Below, one piece after another: positions 44,113-53,586 of a stretch of 64,000 nucleotides of DNA. Position 1 is the stretch's first letter, and each line of letters opens with the position of its first letter. This DNA comes from Streptomyces sp. TG1A-60. GTDB taxonomy: Bacteria > Actinomycetota > Actinomycetes > Streptomycetales > Streptomycetaceae. The notes under the pieces were generated by a model that ran no database searches, had not been told where the DNA came from, and saw nothing but the letters and a program-made list of their open reading frames with translations. Location of the stretch: NCBI RefSeq assembly GCF_037201975.1, contig NZ_CP147520.1, forward strand, positions 7,564,001-7,628,000, given 5' to 3'. The translations under genes were made by a program, and so were the position numbers.

Positions 44113-45521
44113 TGGGCGGCCTGACGGGCGGACCGATGGACGCACCGGCGGGCTGTCCGATCCAGCTCGACGCCCTCGGCCCACGCGGTGCCTTCCGGGC
44201 GCGGAACCGGCTGACCGTGGCCGATGTCACCGGGCGGCCGGTCGCCGAACTCAGTCAGGTCCCACGGCTGTTCGTCCAGCGCGGCCTGTCCGCGCTGCGC
44301 GCCGCCCGCCCGGCGGGCTCCGGTGAACTGGCCGAGGTCATCGCCCGAGCGGGGTACGCGTTCGCGAACGGCACGGTGGGCGGCCTGTCGGCCCCGGACT
44401 ACCAGCGCCTCGTGAGCCGGGTCTCCGGTGTGCCGGTCGCGGTGGTGAGGTCCGCCACCGCCCGGATCGAGCGCGCGGCGGCCGAGGTGGACCGCACCGT
44501 GCGATGCGCCCGCCCCACAGCGACGGTCGACCACTGGCGGGACCCGCTGACTCGGGGCGGCGGCGCGGTCTGGGCCCGGCGAGGTGACGTCTTCGCTGTG
44601 CACGCCGCCGGCAACCACCCCGGCGTGCACAGCCTGTGGCTCGAAGCGCTGGCGCTGGGGTACCGGGTCGCGGTACGGCCCTCCGGTCGGGAGCCCTTCA
44701 CCCCGCACCGGCTGGTGACGGCGTTGCGCGAGGCGGGGATCGGCGACGACCGGCTCCTGCTGCTGCCCACCGACCACCAGGTGGCCGACGACGTCGTCCG
44801 GGGCGCCGACCGGTCCCTCGTGTACGGCGGCGACGCGGTGGTGGAGAAGTACCGGGCGCATCCGAGCGTACTGACTCAGGGCCCCGGGCGGTCCAAGATC
44901 CTGCTGGCGGACGTGGACACGGGCCTGTCGTCCGCGCTCGACACGATGGTCGCCTCGATCCGGGACGAGGGCGGAGTCGCCTGCGTCAACGCCACCGCCG
45001 TCTTCGTGGCCGGCGACCCGGCGCCGGTTGCCGAGGCCATCGCCGAGCGGCTGGCCGGGCTGCCCAGCCTGCCGCCGGAGCACGACAAGGCGGTCCTCCC
45101 CGTCCAGCCAACCGCCGACGCGCGCAGGCTGGAGAAGTACCTGCTCGGCCACGCGGACGGCGCGACCCTGCGGCTGGGCGGCGACGGGATCGTCGACGAA
45201 CTGGGCGACGGCAGCGCCGTACTGCGCCCCGCCGTGATCCAGTTGGACCGGCCGGACGCGCCGCAGCTCGGCACCGAACTCCCCTTCCCCTGTGTCTGGG
45301 TGGCCCCCTGGTCACCGGAGGACGGCGTGGGACCGCTGCGGAACACCCTGGTGCTCACCGTGATCGGCCGGGACGAACAGCTCGTCGAGCGGCTGGTCGA
45401 CGAACCGAGCATCAGCAACGTCCATGTCGGTGACCACCCCACGCACTGGATGGCGCCGGGCGTCCCGCACGACGGCTATCTCGCGGAGTTCCTCATGCGC
45501 TCCAAGGCGGTCATCAGGTGA
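44112..45521 (+). CDS. Acyl reductase, LuxC / aldehyde dehydrogenase superfamily
   Basis: A 469-residue member of the LuxC group. The N-terminal 120 residues are LuxC-specific; the cofactor half has FAVHAAGNHPGVHSLWLEAL near residue 160 and RPSGREPFTPHRL near 190, and the catalytic Cys lies in DEGGVACVNATAVFV near 295. LuxC reduces an activated acyl group (acyl-CoA or acyl-enzyme) with NADPH to the aldehyde. Paired with the adenylating protein just upstream it should convert a carboxylic acid, plausibly an aminobenzoate-type acid, to an aldehyde. Coupled on both sides (TGATG, GTGA). Confidence 0.82.
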   Translation: MGGLTGGPMDAPAGCPIQLDALGPRGAFRARNRLTVADVTGRPVAELSQVPRLFVQRGLSALRAARPAGSGELAEVIARAGYAFANGTVGGLSAPDYQRLVSRVSGVPVAVVRSATARIERAAAEVDRTVRCARPTATVDHWRDPLTRGGGAVWARRGDVFAVHAAGNHPGVHSLWLEALALGYRVAVRPSGREPFTPHRLVTALREAGIGDDRLLLLPTDHQVADDVVRGADRSLVYGGDAVVEKYRAHPSVLTQGPGRSKILLADVDTGLSSALDTMVASIRDEGGVACVNATAVFVAGDPAPVAEAIAERLAGLPSLPPEHDKAVLPVQPTADARRLEKYLLGHADGATLRLGGDGIVDELGDGSAVLRPAVIQLDRPDAPQLGTELPFPCVWVAPWSPEDGVGPLRNTLVLTVIGRDEQLVERLVDEPSISNVHVGDHPTHWMAPGVPHDGYLAEFLMRSKAVIR

Positions 45522-46168
45522 ACTCGAACGCACACACGGACGTCACGCGTCTGCTGCACGTCGCCGCCTCGCCCATGGGCGAGCGCTCACAGTCCAGGGC
45601 CATCGCCGAGACCCTCGTCGCCGCCTACCGCCATACCCGTCCCGGCGCGACGACCGACGTCCTCGACCTCTGGCGGGATCGGCTTCCCGATTTCGGAGCG
45701 GCGGCGGTCGAGGCCAAGCGGGCGGAGGCGTCCGGGGGACGGGCCGAGGGGGAGGGCGCCGGGGCCTGGGAGGCGGTCCGGCGCACCTTCGAGCACTTCG
45801 ACAGCTACGACAGATATGTGTTCAGTGTCCCCATGTGGAATTTCGGAATTCCCTATGTCCTCAAGCACTTCATCGACGTGGTGAGCCAGGCCGGAATGCT
45901 TTTCTCCTTCGACCGGGACTCGGGCTACACCGGTCTGCTCAAGGGAAAGAAAGCGGTGGTCATTTACACCAGCTCGATCTACAAGCCGGGTCTGCCGCCC
46001 GCGTTCGGTGACGACCACCAGATGCCGGCTTTCGACGGCTGGTTGCGGTGGGCAGGGGTCACCGACATTTCCACGATCCAGTTGAGATCGCATCAGATCA
46101 CCGAGGACGCCGATCTCCTGCGCCGCAACGCACATGCCCGGGCACAGGAGCTCGGCAAGAAATTCTGA
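45518..46168 (+). CDS. FMN-dependent NADH:quinone/azo reductase (AzoR family)
   Basis: A 216-residue flavodoxin-like protein. The FMN phosphate loop is HVAASPMGERSQSRAIAETL near residue 14-33, and SVPMWNFGIPYVLKHFIDVV near 103-122 is the AzoR signature; YTSSIYKPG near 150 is the third FMN contact. AzoR enzymes reduce quinones, nitro and azo compounds by two-electron steps. In this cluster it could act on a nitroso, azo or quinone-imine intermediate (speculative). The GTG overlaps the LuxC-like stop. Confidence 0.9.
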   Translation: MNSNAHTDVTRLLHVAASPMGERSQSRAIAETLVAAYRHTRPGATTDVLDLWRDRLPDFGAAAVEAKRAEASGGRAEGEGAGAWEAVRRTFEHFDSYDRYVFSVPMWNFGIPYVLKHFIDVVSQAGMLFSFDRDSGYTGLLKGKKAVVIYTSSIYKPGLPPAFGDDHQMPAFDGWLRWAGVTDISTIQLRSHQITEDADLLRRNAHARAQELGKKF

Positions 46169-46251
46169 GCCGCAGGTACACCTCGCACCTCTCCCTGTTT
46201 CGCTTCTTCCACGACGCCACGCCGTTCCCGATCCGCAACAGGAGCACCCGC

Positions 46252-47673
46252 ATGCCCGTTCCGCCTCTGCTCGAACCGGTCGGCCCGGCCGACCACGCCC
46301 CCGACACCCAGGAAAGTGAGGAGTTCGAGGCAGGTCTCAGTACGCCGTCCTGGCACCCGCCGGCCTGGCGAGGACTGCCGATACGCCAGCAGCCGCAGTG
46401 GCCGGATCCCGACGAGGTGGCCGCCGTCACCGACCGTCTCGCCCTGCTGCCGGCCCTCACCACGCCCAGCGACGTCCGCAGCGTTCTCGCGGCCCTGGCC
46501 CGGGTGCAGAACCGGGAGGCGTTCGTGCTCCAGGCCGGCGACTGCGCCGAGCCGCTCGGCCCGGCGGCCGTCACCGGTGCCCGGGACAAGCACCGGGTGC
46601 TGGGCGCCGTGGCGGAACGCGTCAGCACACGCCTGGACCTGCCCGTGGTCACCGTCGGCCGACTGGCAGGGCAGTTCGCCAAGCCCCGCTCCGCGGCCGT
46701 CGAGGAGGTGGCCGGTCGACAGCTGCCGGTGTTCCGGGGGCTCACGGTCAACGGGACGGAGCCGCACGAGGACGACCGCAGGCCCGACCCGTACCGGATG
46801 CTGTCCGGCTACTACACGGCGAGGAACGTCCTGCATGAACTTGCCACCCTCGCGCATGAGACGGCGAGTTCGTTCGCCCCGCAGGCCTGGGATCCCGTGG
46901 CCGCCCGTGAGGTGCTGTGGAACCGGCGCGAGGAAGCCGCCCCCGACGGCTCACTGCGCTCACTCGTCCAGGGATACGGGCAGACCCGCTGGACCGAAGA
47001 CGGGGGCTGGCGCCACACCGGGCTGTGGACCAGCCACGAGGCGCTGCTCCTGGACTACGAGAGCCCGCTGATCCGCCAGGATCCCGTCACCGGTGAATGG
47101 TATCTGCTGTCCACGCACCTGCCGTGGATCGGCGACCGCACCCGGCACATCGGCGACGCCCATGTGGAGTTCCTGGCGGGCATCGCCAATCCGGTCGCCG
47201 TCAAGATCGGCCCCGGCGCGGAGCCTGCCGAGATCGTGCGCCTGTGCGGGCGGCTCGATCCGTACCGCAGGCCGGGCCGGCTCACCCTGATCTGCCGGTT
47301 CGGCGCCCGCGAGCTGCGCGGACGGCTCCCGGCTGTCGTCACCGCCGTACGCCGGGCGGGCCACCCCGTGGTCTGGATGTCGGACCCCATGCACGGCAAC
47401 ACCACGGTGACCGGCACCGGCGTCAAGACCCGCCACCTCAAGGACATGCTGGACGAGGTCACGGACTTCTTCGACGTCCTGCGCGGCATCGGCGAGTGGC
47501 CCGGCGGGGTGCATCTGGAGGCTGCCGCCGCCGATGTGACCGAGTGCGTGGGCGGTACCCGGGTGACCTGCGAATCCGATCTGGGCGACGCCTACGAGTC
47601 GTTGTGCGACCCCCGGCTCAACAACGAGCAGCTCATGGCCATGGCGGACATGGTCGCCAAGCTCGCCGTGTGA
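46252..47673 (+). CDS. 3-deoxy-D-arabino-heptulosonate 7-phosphate synthase, class II
   Basis: A 473-residue class II (plant-type) DAHP synthase. Motifs are FVLQAGDCAEPLGP near residue 90, GRLAGQFAKPRS near 138, LLDYESPLIR near 265, and WMSDPMHGNTTVT with GGVHLEAA near 380-420, supplying the metal and phosphoenolpyruvate ligands. It condenses PEP and erythrose 4-phosphate, the first shikimate step. A dedicated copy inside a biosynthetic cluster usually raises chorismate supply, here for the PabAB enzyme next to it. GGAG at 46241-46244 precedes the ATG; the upstream frame to 46048 is not conserved. Confidence 0.93.
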   Translation: MPVPPLLEPVGPADHAPDTQESEEFEAGLSTPSWHPPAWRGLPIRQQPQWPDPDEVAAVTDRLALLPALTTPSDVRSVLAALARVQNREAFVLQAGDCAEPLGPAAVTGARDKHRVLGAVAERVSTRLDLPVVTVGRLAGQFAKPRSAAVEEVAGRQLPVFRGLTVNGTEPHEDDRRPDPYRMLSGYYTARNVLHELATLAHETASSFAPQAWDPVAAREVLWNRREEAAPDGSLRSLVQGYGQTRWTEDGGWRHTGLWTSHEALLLDYESPLIRQDPVTGEWYLLSTHLPWIGDRTRHIGDAHVEFLAGIANPVAVKIGPGAEPAEIVRLCGRLDPYRRPGRLTLICRFGARELRGRLPAVVTAVRRAGHPVVWMSDPMHGNTTVTGTGVKTRHLKDMLDEVTDFFDVLRGIGEWPGGVHLEAAAADVTECVGGTRVTCESDLGDAYESLCDPRLNNEQLMAMADMVAKLAV

Positions 47674-47746
47674 CCCGCACCTCGAGACAACCCCGGCAGC
47701 CGAGCCCTCGGTGAGGGCCGCGTCGTGCCATTCCAAGGAGGTCGCC

Positions 47747-49930
47747 ATGCGAACCCTGCTCGTCGACAACTACGACTCGTACACCTACAACCTCTTCCAG
47801 CTGATCGCGCAGGTGAACGGGGTCGAGCCCGTGGTCCTGCACAACGACTCACCGGACTGCGCGAAGCTCGACCTGAACGGCTTCGACAACGTGGTGATCT
47901 CTCCCGGGCCGGGCGATCCCACCCGGCCGAAGGACTTCGGCGCCTGCGCGCCGATCGTCGAATCCGCCCGCCTGCCCGTGCTCGGCGTGTGTCTGGGCCA
48001 CCAGGGCATCGCCGCCGGGTCGGGCGCGGAGATCGTACGGGCGCCCGCGGCCAGGCACGGGCACCTCACCGCCGTGCGCCACGACGGTCGGGAGCTCTTC
48101 CACGGCCTTCCGCAGGACTTCACCGCCGTGCGCTACCACTCGCTGTGCGTGCGGGAGCCGCTGCCACCGGAGCTGGAGGCGACCGCGTGGGCGGAGGACG
48201 GAGTGCTGATGGGCCTTCGGCACCGTACGCGCCCGCTGTGGGGCGTGCAGTTCCACCCCGAGTCCGTCGCCACGGAGTTCGGGTACGAGCTGCTCGGCAA
48301 CTTCCGCGACCTCACGGAGCGGTTCCACCAGGAGCGCGGTTCCTCGCGCCGCCGGGCGCCGGTCCGCTCCGGGGCCCACCTGTTACCCGCGGAGACCGGC
48401 TCGCAGCCCGTACCCCGGCCCGTCGAGCCACGCCCCTACCGCCTGCACTCCCGGATCATGGAGTCCGCCGTCGAGACCGAGGCCGCCTTCACCCGGCTCT
48501 TCGCCGACTCCTCGCACGCCTTCTGGCTCGACAGCTCCCTGATCGACCCGCGGCTGTCCCGCTTCTCCTTCCTCGGCGACGCGTCCGGTCCGCTCTCCGA
48601 AATCGTCCGCTACCGCGTCGGCGACGGCGCCGTCGAGGTCACGGCGGCGGGCGGGGAGACCCAACGGGTCGACGGCAACGTCTTCGACTACCTGCAGACA
48701 GCGCTGCGGGCCCGCCGCGTCGAGAACCCCGCCCTGCCCGTCGACTTCTCCTGCGGCTACGTCGGCTACTTCGGCTACGAGCTGAAGGCCGACTGTGGTG
48801 GCACCGCGAAGCACACCTCGCCCACCCCGGACGCGATCTGGATCTTCGCCGACAGGCTGATTGCGGTCGACCACCAGCAGGGCGCCACCTATCTGCTGGC
48901 CCTCAGCGACGGCAGCCCGCGCTCCGACCGCGACGCGACGGTGTGGCTGGAGAAGACCGCCGCCGTGCTCGCCGCGCTGCCCCGCCCCCGGCCGACCCCC
49001 GTACCCGACCAGCAGGCCGTCGACAACACGCTGCTGGAAACGGCGCTCGTGCGCGACCGCGCCCAGTACCTCGCCGACATAGACGCCTGCAAACAGGAAT
49101 TGCTCGCCGGGGAGAGCTACGAGATCTGCCTGACCAACGCCGTCCAGGCCGCCCGCCCCGCCGACGGGCTGCGCTTCTACCAGGCCCTCAGGCGCTCCAA
49201 CCCCGCCCCGTACGCCGCCTATCTGCGCCTGGACGGGATGGAGATCGCCTGCTCCTCCCCGGAGCGGTTCCTGCGCATCACCCGCGACGGCATGGTCGAG
49301 ACCAAGCCCATCAAGGGCACCGCCCGGCGCGGCGCGGACGAGGCGGAGGACGCGAGGTTGCGCCGGGAACTGACAACGAGCGCCAAGGTCCGGGCGGAGA
49401 ACCTCATGATCGTCGACCTGCTCCGCAACGATCTCGGCCGTGTGTGCGAGGTCGGCAGCGTCACCGTTCCCCGGCTGATGCGCACGGAGACCTACGCCAC
49501 CGTGCACCAGCTCGTGTCCACCATCCGCGGCCGGCTCCGCGCCGAGGTGGACGCCCTGGACTGCGTACGTGCCTGCTTCCCCGGCGGCTCGATGACGGGT
49601 GCGCCGAAACTGCGGACGCTGGACATCATCGACTCCCTGGAGACCCGGGCACGCGGCGTCTACTCGGGTGCCATCGGCTTCCTCTCCTGCAACGGCACGG
49701 CCGATCTGAACATCGTCATCCGGACCGCCGTACTGGCGGAGGAGGGTCTGCACGCCGGCGCCGGTGGCGCCATCGTGCTCGACTCCGATCTCGTCGAGGA
49801 GTACGAGGAGATGCTGCTGAAAGCGGCCACACCGCTGCGGGTGCTGCTCGCGGGCACGTCCGGCCAGGACGCCGCGCCCACGACCGACCGCGTGGTACCG
49901 AAGCGGGCTGCGGAGAGCGGGCTCCGATGA
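47747..49930 (+). CDS. pabAB: Aminodeoxychorismate synthase, fused PabA-PabB
   Basis: A 727-residue fusion. Residues 1-200 are a class I glutamine amidotransferase with Cys82 in GVCLGHQG and His/Glu in GVQFHPESVATE. After a linker, residues about 235-715 are the chorismate-using domain. PIKGTARRG near residue 522 is decisive: the Lys forms the PabB intermediate, whereas TrpE and PhzE have PIAGT. FPGGSMTGAPK and IVIRTAVL are further motifs. Product is 4-amino-4-deoxychorismate, which the pabC-like enzyme would cleave to p-aminobenzoate. AAGGAG precedes the ATG. The stop overlaps the nitrate reductase start (ATGA, 49927-49930). Confidence 0.94.
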   Translation: MRTLLVDNYDSYTYNLFQLIAQVNGVEPVVLHNDSPDCAKLDLNGFDNVVISPGPGDPTRPKDFGACAPIVESARLPVLGVCLGHQGIAAGSGAEIVRAPAARHGHLTAVRHDGRELFHGLPQDFTAVRYHSLCVREPLPPELEATAWAEDGVLMGLRHRTRPLWGVQFHPESVATEFGYELLGNFRDLTERFHQERGSSRRRAPVRSGAHLLPAETGSQPVPRPVEPRPYRLHSRIMESAVETEAAFTRLFADSSHAFWLDSSLIDPRLSRFSFLGDASGPLSEIVRYRVGDGAVEVTAAGGETQRVDGNVFDYLQTALRARRVENPALPVDFSCGYVGYFGYELKADCGGTAKHTSPTPDAIWIFADRLIAVDHQQGATYLLALSDGSPRSDRDATVWLEKTAAVLAALPRPRPTPVPDQQAVDNTLLETALVRDRAQYLADIDACKQELLAGESYEICLTNAVQAARPADGLRFYQALRRSNPAPYAAYLRLDGMEIACSSPERFLRITRDGMVETKPIKGTARRGADEAEDARLRRELTTSAKVRAENLMIVDLLRNDLGRVCEVGSVTVPRLMRTETYATVHQLVSTIRGRLRAEVDALDCVRACFPGGSMTGAPKLRTLDIIDSLETRARGVYSGAIGFLSCNGTADLNIVIRTAVLAEEGLHAGAGGAIVLDSDLVEEYEEMLLKAATPLRVLLAGTSGQDAAPTTDRVVPKRAAESGLR

Positions 49931-52077
49931 GCGAGCCGGCCGGCGACGTCCGTACGCACTGCCCGTACTGCGCCCTGCAGTGCGGGATGGCGCTGCGGCC
50001 CGACCAGGGCGGGGCGGCGCCTCTCGCGGTCGTCGGGTGGCCGGAGTTCCCGGTCAGCCAGGGGGCGCTGTGCGGCAAGGGGCAGAACGCCATCGACCTG
50101 CTGGGCCCGGTGGCCCGGCTCGGTACACCGCTGGTCCGCGACGGTCGGGGCGCGGCGCTGCGGCCCGCCACCTGGGACGAGGCGCTTCAGCGTGTGGTCT
50201 CGGGCATCCGGTCGGCGCAGACCGCGTACGGCCGGGACGCCGTCGGGGTGTTCGGCGGTGGCGGGCTGACCAATGAGAAGGCGTATCTGCTGGGCAAGTT
50301 CGCCCGGGTCGCGCTCCGTACGTCGGCGATCGACTACAACGGCCGTTTCTGCATGTCGTCGGCGGCGGCCGCCGTCAACCGGGCCTTCGGCCTCGACCGG
50401 GGGCTGCCGTTCCCGCTCGCCGACGTCGCCGGGACCGACTGCGTCCTGCTGGTCGGAAGCAACCCGGCCGACACGATGCCGCCCGCCCTGCGCTACCTCA
50501 CCCGACTGGCCGACCGCGGTGGGCGGTTGATCGTGGTGGACCCGCGCCGCACCCGCACCGCCGCGCGGGCCGACCTGCACGTGCGCCCCGTGCCCGGCAC
50601 CGACCTGGCCCTGGCCCTCGGCATGCTGCACATCGCCCTCGCCGAGGGCCATGTCGACGAGGACTTCGTCGCCGCCCGGACCACGGGATTCGAGGCCGTG
50701 CGCGCCACCGCGATGGAGTACTGGCCCGCCCGGGTCGAGGGGCTGACCGGTGTGCCCGCCCATCAGATACGCGAAGCCGTACGGATGTTCGCCCAGGCGC
50801 CCACCGGAATGGTGCTCACGGCCCGAGGCAGCGAACAGCACAGCAAGGGCACCGACACCGTGCACGGCTGGATCAACCTCTGTCTGGCCCTGGGGAAGGC
50901 GGGCCGGCCGTACAGCGGATACGGCTGCCTGACCGGTCAGGGCAACGGGCAGGGCGGACGCGAGCACGGGCAGAAGGCCGACCAGCTGCCCGGCTACCGC
51001 AGCCTGACCGACCCGGCGGCGCGGGAACACATCGCCCGCCTCTGGGGCGTCACCCCCGGGGAACTGCCCGGCCCCGGCACCTCGGCCTACGAGATGCTCG
51101 ACACCGCGGGCACGCCCGACGGCGTCCGGGCCATGCTGGTTCTCGGCTCCAACCCGGTCGTGTCGGCGCCGCACGCGGACCACGTGGAGCGGCGGCTGCG
51201 AGCGCTGGACCTGCTGGTGGTCGTGGACGTCGTACGGTCCGAGACGGCCGAACTCGCCGATGTCGTCCTGCCGTCGGCCCAGTGGGCGGAGGAGACCGGC
51301 ACCCTGACCAATCTGGAGGGCAGGGTGATCCTGCGCCGCAAGGCCGTCGAGCCGCCCGCCCAGGTGCGCACCGATCTGGAGATCCTGTCCGCCCTCGCGG
51401 CCCGGCTGGGCCGTACCGAGGGCTTCCCAGCCGATCCGCGCCTGGTCTTCGACGAGCTGCGGGCCGCGTCGGCCGGCGGCCGGGCCGACTACGCGGGGAT
51501 CAGCTACGAACGGATCAGCGAGGAGAACGGGGTGTTCTGGCCGTGCCCGGCGGACGGACACCCCGGGACGCCCCGACTGTTCCTGGAGTCCTTCGCGACG
51601 CCCGACGGCCGGGCCCGCATGGTGCCGGTCCACCACCGACCGGCGGCCGAGACCACCGACGAGCGGTATCCGCTGTACCTGGTCACCGGGCGGGTGCTGG
51701 CCCAGTACCAGAGCGGCGCGCAGACCCGTCGGGTGGCCGCGTCACGGGCCGCCGCGCCGGAGCCGTACGTCGAGATCCACCCCTCCACGGCCGGTCGCCT
51801 CGGCGTGGTGGACGGCGAGCCGGTGACGGTGACCAGCAGGCGGGGGACGGCTGTCGCCCCGGCCAGGCTGAGCACGGACATCCGCCCGGACGTGGTGTTC
51901 ATGCCCTTCCACTGGTTCGGGCCGGGACGGGCCAACACGGTCACCAACCCCGCGCTCGACCCGGTCTCGCGCATGCCCGAGTTCAAGGTGTGCGCCGTAC
52001 GCGTGGCACCGGTGGCCGCGCTCCGTTCCCGCCCGCCGGGGCGGCCGTGTGCGGCGACCGCCGTACAAGCCCTGTGA
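49927..52077 (+). CDS. Assimilatory-type nitrate reductase catalytic subunit (NasA/NasC-like)
   Basis: A 716-residue molybdopterin oxidoreductase. The N-terminal [4Fe-4S] ligands are CPYCALQC (Cys12, 15, 19) and Cys49 in GALCGKGQ. The molybdopterin domains follow: GGGGLTNEKAYLLGKFARVA near residue 110, YNGRFCMSSAAAAVNRAFG near 138, GYGCLTGQGNGQGGREHGQK near 338, and the C-terminal cap with NTVTNPALDPVSRMPEFK. Cytoplasmic, with no Tat signal, like NasC/NarB. It reduces nitrate to nitrite. The ATG overlaps the pabAB stop, so nitrate reduction and p-aminobenzoate synthesis are translationally linked. The last 25 residues are non-conserved. Confidence 0.9.
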   Translation: MSEPAGDVRTHCPYCALQCGMALRPDQGGAAPLAVVGWPEFPVSQGALCGKGQNAIDLLGPVARLGTPLVRDGRGAALRPATWDEALQRVVSGIRSAQTAYGRDAVGVFGGGGLTNEKAYLLGKFARVALRTSAIDYNGRFCMSSAAAAVNRAFGLDRGLPFPLADVAGTDCVLLVGSNPADTMPPALRYLTRLADRGGRLIVVDPRRTRTAARADLHVRPVPGTDLALALGMLHIALAEGHVDEDFVAARTTGFEAVRATAMEYWPARVEGLTGVPAHQIREAVRMFAQAPTGMVLTARGSEQHSKGTDTVHGWINLCLALGKAGRPYSGYGCLTGQGNGQGGREHGQKADQLPGYRSLTDPAAREHIARLWGVTPGELPGPGTSAYEMLDTAGTPDGVRAMLVLGSNPVVSAPHADHVERRLRALDLLVVVDVVRSETAELADVVLPSAQWAEETGTLTNLEGRVILRRKAVEPPAQVRTDLEILSALAARLGRTEGFPADPRLVFDELRAASAGGRADYAGISYERISEENGVFWPCPADGHPGTPRLFLESFATPDGRARMVPVHHRPAAETTDERYPLYLVTGRVLAQYQSGAQTRRVAASRAAAPEPYVEIHPSTAGRLGVVDGEPVTVTSRRGTAVAPARLSTDIRPDVVFMPFHWFGPGRANTVTNPALDPVSRMPEFKVCAVRVAPVAALRSRPPGRPCAATAVQAL

Positions 52078-52104
52078 TCGGTCGATCGGTCCCTGGAGGT
52101 ACCC

Positions 52105-53586
52105 GTGGGAAGAGAAGACGGCGCCGCGCGCCGCGTTCTCGTGGTCGGCTGCGGTATGGCGGGAGCGCGTTTCGTCCGCCGGCTGACGGCCTTGAATCCC
52201 GACGTCCGGATCGTCGTCTTCGACGGCGAACACCGCCCCGCCTACAACCGCCCGCTCCTGACCGGCGTCCTGGCCGGTCACCACCGCCCTGAGGACATCG
52301 CCCTGCCGCTGCCGCCCGGCATCGACCTGCGGGCCGGCGTCCGCGTCGTCGCCGTGCGCCGGGCCACCCGCACGGTCATCGACTCCACCGGCACCGAGCA
52401 CGCCTACGACGCACTGGTCCTGGCGACCGGCAGCCGCGCCCACCACCCCTGGCCACAGACACACCCGGCCTCGGGCGAACACCACCTCCACACCCTCGCC
52501 GACTGCCGACACCTGACCGCCGACTGTGCCGACGCCCGCACCCCCGCGGTCATCGGCGGCGGTCTCCTGGGCGTGGAAACCGCCCTCGCCCTCGCCGCCC
52601 GCACCCTCCCGGTGACCCTCATCCACCGGGGCCCCCACCTGCTCCACCGCCACCTGGACACGAGGGCCGGAGCCCTGCTCCGCAGCGTCCTGGCGGACGC
52701 GGGCATCACGGCAAGGACGGGAACGCCCGCGTTGGGCCTGGTCGACGGTCACGGGGGCGGGGCCCGGGCGGCAGCGGCTCGGGCCGGAGGCCCGCGGGAT
52801 GCCGGGGTGTCCGCGCCGGGTTCGGCAGGTGGTTCGCGAAGCGAGGCACCTGCGGCAGCGGCTCATGCCGTTTCATCCGCAGGCCCTGGGGCGGCCCCGG
52901 ACGGGCCAACCGGGTTGCCCGGGCGTGCTGATGAGTCTGCGTCGGGTTTGGCCGGAGGGCCCGGGGACGCTGAGGTGCCGGGGTCTGCCGGGCGTCACGA
53001 GGGCCGTGGGGTGCTGCTCGGAGACGGGGACGTGGTCGGCGCCGATCTTGTCGTGGTCGCGTGCGGTACGAGGCCGCGGGTCGGGCTCGCGCGGGCGGCG
53101 GGGCTCCTGGTGAAGGCGGGAGTAGTGGTCGATGACACGTTGGCCAGTGTCGGCGATCCGGAGGTGTACGCCATCGGGGACTGTGCGGAGCATCGCGGGG
53201 TCGTGCACGACACGGCCGTGTCGGCCTGGCAGCAGGCCGAGGTGCTCGCGGCAAGGCTGTCCGGGCACGATCGGCACGCGCGGTTCACGGAGGCCCGCAC
53301 GCTCACCCGGCTCATCGCGGGGGAGGTCGACCTGGCGGTGTTCGGCGAGGCCACCACCGGTGTCGGGAGTGGCGTCCGGGGCGGGGCCAGGACCGATGTG
53401 CTCTCTGTCTCGGACGACCGGCGGCGCGTCTACAAAAAGATCGTCACCCGTGACGACCGCGTGGTGGGCGGCATCCTGCTCGGCGACCTGTCCACCGTCG
53501 ACACGGTGCGCCGGGCCTACGAGGCGACCGAACCGCTGCCACCGGACCGCCTCCACCTGGTCTCGGCACTCGGAGGGGACGGATGA
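52105..53586 (+). CDS. FAD/NAD(P)-dependent oxidoreductase with Gly/Ala-rich insert
   Basis: A 493-residue pyridine nucleotide-disulfide-type flavoprotein, related to the N-terminal half of NirB/NasB. The FAD motif is VVGCGMAGARFVRRL at residues 12-26, YNRPLLTGVLAG near 48, VIGGGLLGVETALALA near 149 (NAD), and VYAIGDCAEHRG near 350. Residues about 213-300 are a Gly/Ala/Ser/Pro-rich stretch inserted in the NAD domain, not part of the family. It probably carries electrons from NAD(P)H to the nitrate reductase. GGAGGT precedes the GTG at 52105. It overlaps the following flavoprotein gene (ATGA). Confidence 0.85.
   Translation: MGREDGAARRVLVVGCGMAGARFVRRLTALNPDVRIVVFDGEHRPAYNRPLLTGVLAGHHRPEDIALPLPPGIDLRAGVRVVAVRRATRTVIDSTGTEHAYDALVLATGSRAHHPWPQTHPASGEHHLHTLADCRHLTADCADARTPAVIGGGLLGVETALALAARTLPVTLIHRGPHLLHRHLDTRAGALLRSVLADAGITARTGTPALGLVDGHGGGARAAAARAGGPRDAGVSAPGSAGGSRSEAPAAAAHAVSSAGPGAAPDGPTGLPGRADESASGLAGGPGDAEVPGSAGRHEGRGVLLGDGDVVGADLVVVACGTRPRVGLARAAGLLVKAGVVVDDTLASVGDPEVYAIGDCAEHRGVVHDTAVSAWQQAEVLAARLSGHDRHARFTEARTLTRLIAGEVDLAVFGEATTGVGSGVRGGARTDVLSVSDDRRRVYKKIVTRDDRVVGGILLGDLSTVDTVRRAYEATEPLPPDRLHLVSALGGDG

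Noticed and set aside
47747..49930. Anthranilate synthase or phenazine PhzE
   Set aside because: The PIKGT motif and the neighbouring class IV lyase indicate aminodeoxychorismate synthase.
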